NCBI GenBank assembly: GCA_041654915.1
Contig: JBAZCO010000106.1
Coordinates: forward strand, 1-5,762
Reading direction: 5' to 3'
Length of the DNA stretch: 5,762 nt
Source of the DNA: JBAZCO01 sp041654915
GTDB lineage: Bacteria > Bacillota > Clostridia > Christensenellales > DTU072
Positions 1-5,762 of this stretch are shown one piece after another. Numbering within the stretch: the first letter of the stretch is position 1; each line of letters opens with the position of its first letter. The notes beneath the pieces are model-generated. The model made no database searches. It was given only the letters and a program-made list of their open reading frames with translations, and had not been told where the DNA came from. The position numbers were made by a program, and so were the translations under genes.

Positions 1-1064
1 AGAGCGATATCGACGATGTTATGCTAATGTACTTTACATCTGGCACAACACGCTATCCCAAGATTGCCACCCACACCCACCGCTATCCTCTAGGACACTT
101 TGTCACGGCAAAGTATTGGCACAATGTAGACCCCAACGGACTGCATCTCACAATATCCGACACGGGTTGGGCAAAATCAGTGTGGGGCAAGTTGTATGGG
201 CAGTGGATAGCCGAGGCGGCAATATTTACATATAACTTCGATAAGTTTGTCGCATCAGATATTTTAGAGATGTTTGAGCGCTACGGCATCACCACTTTTT
301 GCGCTCCCCCCACAATGTACCGCTATTTTATCAAAGAGGACCTTAGCAAATTTAATTTATCCTCACTAAAGCACGCAACAATTGCAGGCGAGGCTCTAAA
401 CCCCGAAGTCTTTTCGCAATTTTACAAGGCGACAGGGCTAAAGCTTATGGAGGGTTTTGGGCAAACCGAGGCAACCCTAATGATAGCAAACCTTGTTGGC
501 ACAGAGCCAAAGCCCGGTTCTATGGGCAAACCCTGCCCCCAATACGATATAGACCTAATTGACGAAAATGGAAACAGCGTCAAGACGGGCGAGGCGGGCG
601 AAATTGTCATTCGCACAAACAGCGGCGCTCCCTACGGTCTGTTCCAAGGCTACTTTGGCGACAAAGAGGAAACGGAAAAGACTTGGAACAACCATATTTA
701 TCACACGGGCGACCTTGCTTGGCGGGATGAGGACGGCTATATTTGGTACGAAAGCCGTGTGGACGATATGATAAAGTCGTCTGGCTACCGCATAGGTCCG
801 TTTGAAGTGGAAAGCGTAATAATGGAAATCCCCTATGTTTTGGAGTGCGCCGTCACGGGCGTTCCGGACGAAACCCGAGGGCAACTAATAAAAGCGACAA
901 TAGTACTTACTGCGGGCAAAACCCCGTCAGATGAGCTAAAAAAGGAAATACAAAACTATGTAAAGGAGCATACCGCCCCTTACAAGTATCCCCGCATAAT
1001 AGAGTTTGTAGAGGCTCTGCCCAAAACAATAAGCGGGAAAATAAAGAGAAAGGATTTAAGATAA
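1..1064 (+). CDS. AMP-forming acyl-CoA synthetase (ACSM/acetyl-CoA synthetase-like), 5' end cut by window edge
   Basis: The enzyme activates a carboxylic acid with ATP to an acyl-adenylate and transfers it to CoA in the cytoplasm. The frame is open from base 3 to the TAA at 1062-1064. The ATG at 21 is internal, because it lies just before the nucleotide-binding loop; family members are about 550 residues, so roughly 180-200 N-terminal residues are missing. Counting from that ATG, the adenylation motifs come in order: YFTSGTTRYPK (4-14), GEALNP (123-128), GFGQTE (145-150), YHTGD (227-231), the hinge RVDDMIKSSGYRIGP (246-260), and PKTISGK (334-340), whose Lys340 is the expected adenylation lysine. 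The loop carries Arg11 where Gly is usual. The text around GWAKSVWGKLYGQW resembles medium-chain/ACSM-type ligases rather than PaaK ligases. The acid substrate cannot be read from the sequence. The stop lies one base before ttdA, so both are on one transcript. Family call is firm; substrate is unknown. Confidence 0.9.
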   Translation, partial: SDIDDVMLMYFTSGTTRYPKIATHTHRYPLGHFVTAKYWHNVDPNGLHLTISDTGWAKSVWGKLYGQWIAEAAIFTYNFDKFVASDILEMFERYGITTFCAPPTMYRYFIKEDLSKFNLSSLKHATIAGEALNPEVFSQFYKATGLKLMEGFGQTEATLMIANLVGTEPKPGSMGKPCPQYDIDLIDENGNSVKTGEAGEIVIRTNSGAPYGLFQGYFGDKEETEKTWNNHIYHTGDLAWRDEDGYIWYESRVDDMIKSSGYRIGPFEVESVIMEIPYVLECAVTGVPDETRGQLIKATIVLTAGKTPSDELKKEIQNYVKEHTAPYKYPRIIEFVEALPKTISGKIKRKDLR

Positions 1065-1065
1065 A

Positions 1066-1956
1066 ATGCAAAAAGAACAAAGATTTATCCAAATCGTATC
1101 AAAGTTTATCGGTGTGGTTGGGCAATACCTTCCAGATGATGTGCTTAGCAAGCTTAGTGAGCTAAAAGAAAAAGAAACGGGCAAGATGGCACGGGTGATA
1201 TACGACTGTATGTTTGATAACCTAGAAAAGGCAGATAGGCTTGCCCGCCCCATATGTCAAGATACGGGGGTGTTGCAGTTTTTCTTGCGTGTGGGTACTC
1301 GTTTTCCGCTAATTGATAGCCTAGAGGAGCTTTTAATTGCCGCATCTGCCGACTCCACGGAAAAAACTCCCTTGCGCCACAATGCGGTTGAGCCGTTTGA
1401 CGAGAAAAATACAGGCACTAATATTGGCACAAAAGCCCCATGGATAGAGTATGAATTAGTACCCAACTCATCGACGCTGGAAATGGATGTATATATGGCA
1501 GGGGGAGGCTGTTCGCTGCCCGGCAGGGCGCAAGTCTTTATGCCCTCGGCGGGGTACGAAGGCATTGTAGAATATGTGGCAAACACGGTTTCCACATTGG
1601 GAGTAAACGCTTGCCCCCCGCTTGTAGTTGGGGTGGGCATAGGCACTTGTGTTAGCTCTGCGGCAAAGCTTAGCAAAAAGGCGGCAATGCGCAGGCTTGG
1701 CACATCCAACCCGCACCCGCTGGCAGCGGATATGGAGAGGGAGTTGGAGAAGGCGCTAAACTCAATAGGAATAGGGCCGCAAGGTTTGTCGGGCGACAAC
1801 AGCGTGCTTGGTGTAAACATAGAATATGCCGCTAGGCATCCATCCACTTTGGCGGCAGGGATAAGCGTGGGTTGTTGGGCGCACCGCAGAGGAACAATAA
1901 GGATAGACGAGGATATCAACTACACACTCTTGTCGCACAAGGAGAGAGAGCTATGA
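1066..1956 (+). CDS. ttdA: L(+)-tartrate dehydratase, alpha subunit (class I fumarase family, [4Fe-4S])
   Basis: This is the catalytic Fe-S subunit of the heteromeric hydro-lyase that dehydrates L(+)-tartrate to oxaloacetate. The protein has 296 residues; E. coli TtdA has about 303. From memory of that protein, similarity runs along the full length. The three expected cluster cysteines are Cys64 (RPICQDTG), Cys183 (NACPP) and Cys270 (GCWAHRR), each exactly seven residues earlier than E. coli Cys71, Cys190 and Cys277. Other landmarks are LRHNAVEPFDEKNTG (103-117) and the stretch AGGGCSLPGR (145-154). In plain class I fumarases the latter reads GGGSEN-like, which is the main reason for choosing tartrate dehydratase. 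The ATG at 1066 has a GAAAGGA site at 1048-1054 and lies one base after the synthetase stop. The 3' end overlaps ttdB. Such clusters are usually oxygen-labile, which fits an anaerobe. Fumarate or mesaconate hydratase activity remains possible. Confidence 0.88.
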   Translation: MQKEQRFIQIVSKFIGVVGQYLPDDVLSKLSELKEKETGKMARVIYDCMFDNLEKADRLARPICQDTGVLQFFLRVGTRFPLIDSLEELLIAASADSTEKTPLRHNAVEPFDEKNTGTNIGTKAPWIEYELVPNSSTLEMDVYMAGGGCSLPGRAQVFMPSAGYEGIVEYVANTVSTLGVNACPPLVVGVGIGTCVSSAAKLSKKAAMRRLGTSNPHPLAADMERELEKALNSIGIGPQGLSGDNSVLGVNIEYAARHPSTLAAGISVGCWAHRRGTIRIDEDINYTLLSHKEREL

Positions 1957-2561
1957 AAAGAGTATTAACCACACCGATAAAGACGGAAGACATTATTGAT
2001 TTGAGGGTGGGTGACATAGTATACCTAGACGGCATATTAGTAACCTGCCGTGACACGGGGCATAAGCGCAGAGTGCTTAGCGGCATAGTGCCAAACACCC
2101 CATTGGAGGGCGGCGCAGTATTCCACGCAGGACCTATTGTAAAAAAGAACGGCGACAAGTGGGATATGATAAGCATAGGACCAACAACAAGTATGCGTAT
2201 GGAAAAGTTTGAGAAAGAGTTTATCGAACTAACAGGCGCAAAGCTGATAATCGGCAAGGGGGGAATGGGCGCAAAAACCGTATCCGCCTGTGTGGAGCAA
2301 AAGGCGGTACACGCAATTTTTCCGGGCGGCTGTGCGGTAGTAGCGGCGGCGCAAGTGGAGGAAATTGTAGATGCCGAGTGGCTAGACCTTGGTATGCCCG
2401 AGGCGTTTTGGGTGATGCGTGTGAAAGAGTTTGGACCGCTGATTATATCGATAGACACCGAAGGCAACAACCTATTGGAGCATAACAAAGCGGAGTTTGC
2501 AATCAAAAAGGAAAAAGCGGTAGAGGAGCTTAGCCAAAAAGTTAAGTATATGAAGTACTAA
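1953..2561 (+). CDS. ttdB: L(+)-tartrate dehydratase, beta subunit
   Basis: This is the partner subunit of TtdA, corresponding to the C-terminal part of single-chain class I fumarases. The protein has 202 residues against about 201 in E. coli TtdB, and starts MKRVLTTPIK where E. coli has MKKILTTPIK. Shared blocks are RVGD (18-21), TCRDTGHKR (31-39), FHAGPIVKKNGDKW (57-70), GPTTSMRM (76-83), GKGGMG (101-106), FPGGCAV (123-129) and VKEFGPLIISIDT (157-169). A longer open frame reaches back to 1872. I chose the ATG at 1953 because it matches the family N-terminus, has an AAGGAG site at 1939-1944, and forms an ATGA overlap with the ttdA stop. That overlap implies translational coupling and equal subunit supply. 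The gene is the last of its operon and is followed by a hairpin terminator. Nothing looks truncated. Confidence 0.9.
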   Translation: MKRVLTTPIKTEDIIDLRVGDIVYLDGILVTCRDTGHKRRVLSGIVPNTPLEGGAVFHAGPIVKKNGDKWDMISIGPTTSMRMEKFEKEFIELTGAKLIIGKGGMGAKTVSACVEQKAVHAIFPGGCAVVAAAQVEEIVDAEWLDLGMPEAFWVMRVKEFGPLIISIDTEGNNLLEHNKAEFAIKKEKAVEELSQKVKYMKY

Positions 2562-2596
2562 TAAAGATAAAATAAAAAATCAACAATTTTTAAAGC

Positions 2597-2635
2597 AAAG
2601 GGGCTGTTTCAAAATATTGAAAACAGCCCCTTTTT
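2597..2635 (+). terminator. Rho-independent terminator after ttdB, between convergent genes
   Basis: A perfect 13-bp stem pairs AAAGGGGCTGTTT (2597-2609) with AAACAGCCCCTTT (2621-2633) around an 11-base loop, followed by a T run through 2635. It lies 35 bases past the ttdB stop and about 45 bases past the end of the opposing ferritin-like gene at 2681. On the minus strand the stem is followed by TTTGCTTTAAAA, a poorer U-tract. It may serve both convergent units, but it is best suited to the plus-strand operon. Confidence 0.9.
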
Positions 2636-2680
2636 AAAACAATTTATTTAACTCTTATTCCGTTTTAGTGCCTTATATAT

Positions 2681-3922
2681 CTATATTCTTGCCACGGTTG
2701 TGTTATCTTTGGTGCGGTCACGAAGTTCTGGTATGGGGTGTTCTTCCTCTTGGTAGCGATAGTCTTTCTTGTACTTTGTAAGGTATGCGTTTATTGTTGC
2801 GTGGTTGGGAACGGTGGGTGTGGGGCGGTTTACCGTGTTTTGGTAGCGTGCAAAGTCGCTATCTGTATTTAGCCTTCTCACATCCAAATAGTCCTCTAGG
2901 TGGGAGGTGAGCCACACGCTGTTTAGCACTTCACGCACATAGTCCTTATTGGATTGCAGTTTTAGCGGCGCTGGAAAGTCGCCAATCGGTATCACCTGTT
3001 GCCATTCTTTGTTTTCGTATTTCTTTAGCAACTCCGCCACCTTGTGCAGATGCGATATTTCGTCCTCAAGATAGCTCGCCCACAGCTTTTTTATGCGGGG
3101 GTCTGTTTCGTCAAGCATCATTGAGTAATACAAGTAGCACTCGGTATATTCGTGCATTAGCCAACCCTCTAGCCAAGTGGCTTTGGTATCCATAAGACTG
3201 CCGTAATGGGTCACATGCTGCTCCTCTATCATTCCGATTTCTGCAAACAGCTTTCTTCCCAAGTCGTTTTCGTAAAAACCCGCCACATTCATATAGTAGT
3301 TCATTGTTTGCTGTTCGGCGGCGGTGATAATTCCTATGCAAAGTTTGGTAAAGGGGTCGGCAGTGCGGTAATCTACAAAACGACGGATGTCGTCAAAGGG
3401 AAAGCGATGTTCAGATATCGTGGGTCTGCCCGGCATAATCTCCGTATAGCATCCCACAAGGCGCTCTGCAAGTACCCCTTTGTCCATTTCCAATAAGTCG
3501 GCAAAGCGATATAGGTGGTCGAAGTCTTCCAATAACGCAAAGTCCAATGCTTGCTTTACATATGGGTTAGGCTCTCTTATCGCAAGCCCAGCGGTTAGGT
3601 CTACGGCAAGCTGCTCGTAGCCAATCGTCGTTTCCAAGATGCTCTCGTTTAGCGGTTTTAGGCAGGATATCGCCTTTTGCTGTTGCTGTTCCACCCGCCT
3701 TATTAGCGCAATTTCTCTTCGCAAGTCGTTGTTTGTGCAATGACGGCTAAATTGATGCAAAAACCAAGTTTGTTCAAACTCCGTGCCGTTCATCAAAATC
3801 ACCCTTGTTCTTGTGTAGGGGTCTACGGTATGTTTGTCGTATGCGTCGGGATAGAGTTGTTTCCAATTCTTTATCCCCTTTTCCACCTTTTGCGGCTTTT
3901 GCTCAAACGGATTAAATGTCAT
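2681..3922 (-). CDS. Ferritin-like protein with two fused four-helix units, function unknown
   Basis: A 413-residue soluble protein with no signal peptide or membrane segment. I recognise the ferritin-like fold pattern but no named function. The central-to-C-terminal half shows a classic di-iron ligand set: Glu203 (AAEQQT), Glu233 and His236 (EEQH), Glu258 (HEYTE), Glu288 and His291 (EISH). The N-terminal half repeats the same pattern 155 residues earlier: Glu48, Glu78 with Gln81 in place of His, Glu103, and Asp133 with His136. Residues 119-144 align without gaps to 274-299. There are five cysteines and no CxxC, so it has no rubredoxin domain and is not a classical rubrerythrin. Residues about 305-413 form a polar tail with no recognisable domain. 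The ATG at 3922 is preceded by AAAAGGAGA (3931-3939) at good spacing; the stop is TAG. Family knowledge suggests iron or oxygen/peroxide chemistry, but no reaction can be assigned. Confidence 0.85.
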   Translation of the reverse strand: MTFNPFEQKPQKVEKGIKNWKQLYPDAYDKHTVDPYTRTRVILMNGTEFEQTWFLHQFSRHCTNNDLRREIALIRRVEQQQQKAISCLKPLNESILETTIGYEQLAVDLTAGLAIREPNPYVKQALDFALLEDFDHLYRFADLLEMDKGVLAERLVGCYTEIMPGRPTISEHRFPFDDIRRFVDYRTADPFTKLCIGIITAAEQQTMNYYMNVAGFYENDLGRKLFAEIGMIEEQHVTHYGSLMDTKATWLEGWLMHEYTECYLYYSMMLDETDPRIKKLWASYLEDEISHLHKVAELLKKYENKEWQQVIPIGDFPAPLKLQSNKDYVREVLNSVWLTSHLEDYLDVRRLNTDSDFARYQNTVNRPTPTVPNHATINAYLTKYKKDYRYQEEEHPIPELRDRTKDNTTVARI

Positions 3923-3966
3923 AATAGGTTTCTCCTTTTCATAAAGTATGCCCGCCCCAAGCGGCT

Positions 3967-3976
3967 CTTATACTAC
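3967..3976 (-). promoter_or_regulatory. Possible -10 element for the ferritin-like gene
   Basis: Read on the minus strand the bases are GTAGTATAAG, a TATAAG box preceded by TAG. Transcription would begin near 3960, giving a leader of about 38 bases before the ATG. There is no convincing -35 hexamer at the standard distance; that position falls at the edge of the tandem repeats. A separate promoter is expected because a terminator separates this gene from the carrier gene. This is a weak call. Confidence 0.25.
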
Positions 3977-3991
3977 CCAAGAAATAAAAAT

Positions 3992-4066
3992 AGCGGGGGC
4001 AAAAAAAGACCGTCACAGCGGAGGCAAGATAAGCCCACCACAGCGGGGGCAAAAAAAGACCGCCCT
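3992..4066. repeat. Three tandem 25-bp repeats
   Basis: The units start at 3992, 4017 and 4042, each with AGCGGRGGCAA at its beginning. Units 1 and 3 share their first 21 bases exactly (3992-4012 and 4042-4062). Unit 2 matches unit 1 at 19 of 25 positions, with changes such as G to A at its sixth base. Unit 3 overlaps the terminator of the carrier gene: on the minus strand each unit reads GGTC, a T run, then GCCCCCGCT, which in unit 3 is the 3' arm and U-tract of that hairpin. The array is therefore probably a tandem duplication of the terminator tail, possibly also serving as protein-binding sites upstream of the ferritin-like gene. Confidence 0.75.
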
Positions 4067-4090
4067 TTTTTAGTAAAGGGCAGTCTTTTT
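4051..4090 (-). terminator. Rho-independent terminator of the MFS carrier gene
   Basis: On the minus strand the stem GACTGCCCTTT (4085-4075) pairs with AAAGGGCGGTC (4068-4058) around a six-base loop, with one A-C mismatch at 4082/4061. It is followed by seven T residues (4057-4051). The outer A/T runs also pair, so it could work in either direction, but no plus-strand gene needs it. It begins about 30 bases past the carrier stop codon and ends inside the tandem repeats. Confidence 0.85.
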
Positions 4091-4119
4091 ATTGTTAATT
4101 AAATTGTTGGGGTGATTTT

Positions 4120-5762
4120 TTAGTCGTCTGCGCCAAGCAGTTCTAGTTTAGATTTGGGCGGTGGCGCTTTGCTGTCGCCGTGGCGCACAAACATCATAAG
4201 GGCTATTGCCAAAACAACGCATATTGCCGAATATATAAAGAGGGACTTGCTGCTAAACTTATCCATTATCAACCCTGCAATAAACGGGGTGATAGCTTGT
4301 GCGCTCATAGTTGCGGTGTAGTACAGCCCTGTGTACTTGCCCACATTGCCCGTGCTTGATAGTTCAACAACCATGGGGAAGGTGTTAACATTGGCAATAA
4401 TCAATCCAAAGCCGGATATCAGATATAATGCAGTAAAGACATACATAACTGCGGGACTCCAGTTTGCGGCAAAGAAATAAATAAGAACAAACGATACAAC
4501 CGCAAGCGCAAAACCTATTAGTATGGACTTGCGTCTGCCAATTTTAACGGCAAGCATTCCCACAGGGATAAAGGCAAGCGCCGATATTCCCATAGATACA
4601 CCCGTGATAATGCCGCCCAGCCCAGCGCTTAGGTTTAGCGTTTTTGTTAGGTAGATTGAAAGGTTGGATGTGATTGCGTTGTAGCCCATAAACCACATAA
4701 ATATAGATGCAAGGATAAGCAAGAAGGACACAAGTCTAGACCGCTTTACCTTTGCAATTTCCTCGTCTGTGCCGCTAAGAAGGGAGGTGTCGTCTGTAAC
4801 AATAGGCTCTTCCTCGTCATTAGATATGCCGTACTCGGCGCAAATTTCTTGGCATTCGTTGTAGAGCTTTTTCTCGTTTACTAATATTAGGAATGCCGCA
4901 AGGAGCAGCACCATTGCAAGAGCCACTAACCCAAATACCAATACATATGCCGTTGGGTTTAGCATTAGCACAACGGTATATATTATAAAGGCTATTGCGC
5001 CGCCTGCACCGCCTGCAAGATTTATCATTGCATTGGCTTGACTTCGCAGGGGTTTTGGCGTGACATCGGGCATTAGGGCAACCGCAGGACTTCTAAAGGT
5101 CGCCATAGCGACAAGTACAAAGAATAGTATCACCATATAGATTACCAAAGTTTGCGGATTTTCTTTGGTGATTTTTTCTTGCACTTGACTGCTTGCGTAG
5201 TTATTTATTCCCGTATTTACAAACTTGGAATATTCCTCGGTGGGTTTGCCGTCCGCATCTTTGCCGTTTAGGGCAATCTCTAAATATTCCTCAAGGGTGT
5301 TTATATTGTTTAGTTTCAAGTAAGATTTATCGGAAAAATCGGAGTTTTCGTCGCCCTTGTTGTAGAGCATTGTATAAATCTCCTCGGCATTGTTGTAGGT
5401 GTGCCCTTTGTCGTCTGTGTAGGAGTATCCCTCACGGGTCGTGTTGGTTATATCTTGGCGCAAAGACATTGCTTGGTTTAGCTGTTTATTTGCCGAAATT
5501 GGCACAAACACCATAAGCACCACGGATAGCAGCGTGCCAATCACAATAAAGGGAGTGCGTTTGCCGTATTTACTTTTAGTCTTATCCGACAACTTGCCAA
5601 ACAGTGGGAGCAAAAAGAGGGATAAGAGATTGTCTAGCCCCATTACCAGCCCACGCATACTGTTGGACAAGCCAAAAGCATTTTCCAAAAGAAGAGGTAC
5701 TACATAATCGTATGCCGTCCAGAACACCATAACGATAGCAAAAGCAGTACCCACTTTAAGAG
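4120..5762 (-). CDS. Major facilitator superfamily carrier (GPH/SLC45-like), first codons cut by window edge
   Basis: A secondary carrier of the cytoplasmic membrane. The frame is open to the right edge. A GTG at 5754 is probably not the start, since the first helix begins right after it and the frame continues upstream; about 10 residues are likely missing. Counting from that GTG (544 residues), helices lie at roughly 3-23, 34-53, 69-87, 202-220, 243-263, 268-292, 341-358, 376-400, 408-428, 434-458, 477-498 and 504-522. MFS motif A is clear in loop 2-3 (GKLSDKTKSKYGKR, 53-66); its second-half copy GMLAVKIGRRK (399-409) has Val where Asp is usual. Loop 4-5 carries SPAVALMPDVTPKPLRSQAN (222-241), seen in clostridial carriers of this type. 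Loop 3-4 is a polar stretch of about 114 residues, predicted to be outside the cell. The central loop (293-340) is acidic. Known relatives move sugars or glycosides with a cation; the substrate here cannot be told. The stop is TAA, followed by a terminator. Confidence 0.88.
   Translation of the reverse strand, partial: LKVGTAFAIVMVFWTAYDYVVPLLLENAFGLSNSMRGLVMGLDNLLSLFLLPLFGKLSDKTKSKYGKRTPFIVIGTLLSVVLMVFVPISANKQLNQAMSLRQDITNTTREGYSYTDDKGHTYNNAEEIYTMLYNKGDENSDFSDKSYLKLNNINTLEEYLEIALNGKDADGKPTEEYSKFVNTGINNYASSQVQEKITKENPQTLVIYMVILFFVLVAMATFRSPAVALMPDVTPKPLRSQANAMINLAGGAGGAIAFIIYTVVLMLNPTAYVLVFGLVALAMVLLLAAFLILVNEKKLYNECQEICAEYGISNDEEEPIVTDDTSLLSGTDEEIAKVKRSRLVSFLLILASIFMWFMGYNAITSNLSIYLTKTLNLSAGLGGIITGVSMGISALAFIPVGMLAVKIGRRKSILIGFALAVVSFVLIYFFAANWSPAVMYVFTALYLISGFGLIIANVNTFPMVVELSSTGNVGKYTGLYYTATMSAQAITPFIAGLIMDKFSSKSLFIYSAICVVLAIALMMFVRHGDSKAPPPKSKLELLGADD

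Larger units (their letters stand above)
3923..4119. other. Intergenic region between the carrier gene and the ferritin-like gene
   Basis: These 197 bases lie between two minus-strand genes. From right to left they hold the carrier's terminator (4051-4090), three tandem 25-bp repeats (3992-4066), a possible promoter -10 near 3967-3972, and the ribosome binding site of the ferritin-like gene (3931-3939). No small open frame with a convincing start was found in it. Confidence 0.7.

Noticed and set aside
1257..1919. Long open frame of 220 codons on the minus strand opposite ttdA
   Set aside because: It lies entirely within ttdA, whose protein is clearly conserved. The antisense translation is rich in Ser and Pro with no recognisable motif, as expected from codon bias of the real gene.
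1872..1952. 27-codon N-terminal extension of ttdB starting at 1872
   Set aside because: It overlaps the conserved end of ttdA, has no match to TtdB proteins, and the internal ATG at 1953 fits both the family N-terminus and the ribosome binding site.
1916..2506. Open frame of 196 codons on the minus strand opposite ttdB
   Set aside because: It is antisense to a conserved gene, shows no family resemblance and has no convincing ribosome binding site.
2597..2635. Inverted repeat beginning AAAGGGGCTGTTTC, similar to the ends of some insertion sequences
   Set aside because: The two arms are only 11 bases apart with no transposase or target duplication nearby, and the T run after the stem makes a terminator the simpler reading.
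3992..4066. Repeat array as a possible CRISPR
   Set aside because: The 25-bp units are directly abutting with no unique spacers, and no cas gene is in the window.
3740..4102. 120-codon plus-strand open frame across the start of the ferritin-like gene and the spacer
   Set aside because: It is mostly antisense to a conserved coding region, runs through the tandem repeats and terminator, and its product is a basic, low-complexity sequence.
5752..5754. GTG at 5754 as the true start of the carrier gene
   Set aside because: The frame is open upstream to the window edge, and the first membrane helix begins immediately after it, without the short charged N-terminus normal for the family.

Overview
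The window looks like chromosomal DNA from an anaerobic member of the Firmicutes, most likely Clostridia. This is an inference from AAGGAG/AAAGGAG-type ribosome binding sites, tight gene packing, an oxygen-sensitive Fe-S dehydratase, a ferritin-like protein with no rubredoxin part, and an MFS carrier of a type I associate with clostridial genomes. Base composition is roughly balanced. I see no sign of a phage, transposon, plasmid or CRISPR array, and no tRNA or rRNA gene.

Left part, plus strand (1-2561): a three-gene operon. The first gene is the C-terminal two thirds of an AMP-forming acyl-CoA synthetase of the ACSM/acetyl-CoA synthetase type, cut by the left window edge. One base after its stop begins ttdA, and ttdA overlaps ttdB by four bases (ATGA). 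ttdA and ttdB encode the two subunits of a [4Fe-4S] L(+)-tartrate dehydratase, which converts tartrate to oxaloacetate and water. A strong hairpin terminator at 2597-2635 closes the operon.

Right part, minus strand (2681-5762): two genes transcribed toward the first operon. The upstream one (4120 to the right edge, its first few codons missing) encodes a 12-helix major facilitator carrier with an unusually long loop between helices 3 and 4. It ends at its own hairpin terminator (4051-4090). The next gene (2681-3922) encodes a 413-residue soluble ferritin-like protein of no named function. Between the two genes lie three tandem 25-bp repeats that include the tail of the terminator.

How the genes fit together: the dehydratase would feed a C4-dicarboxylate into central metabolism. 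Its translational coupling to an acyl-CoA synthetase suggests a shared carboxylic acid pathway, but the acid used by the synthetase is unknown. The carrier could import a sugar or organic acid; nothing visible sets its substrate. The most unusual item is the ferritin-like protein. Its two halves line up with a constant offset of 155 residues at every predicted iron ligand, so it appears to be a fused tandem duplication with one intact and one altered metal site.
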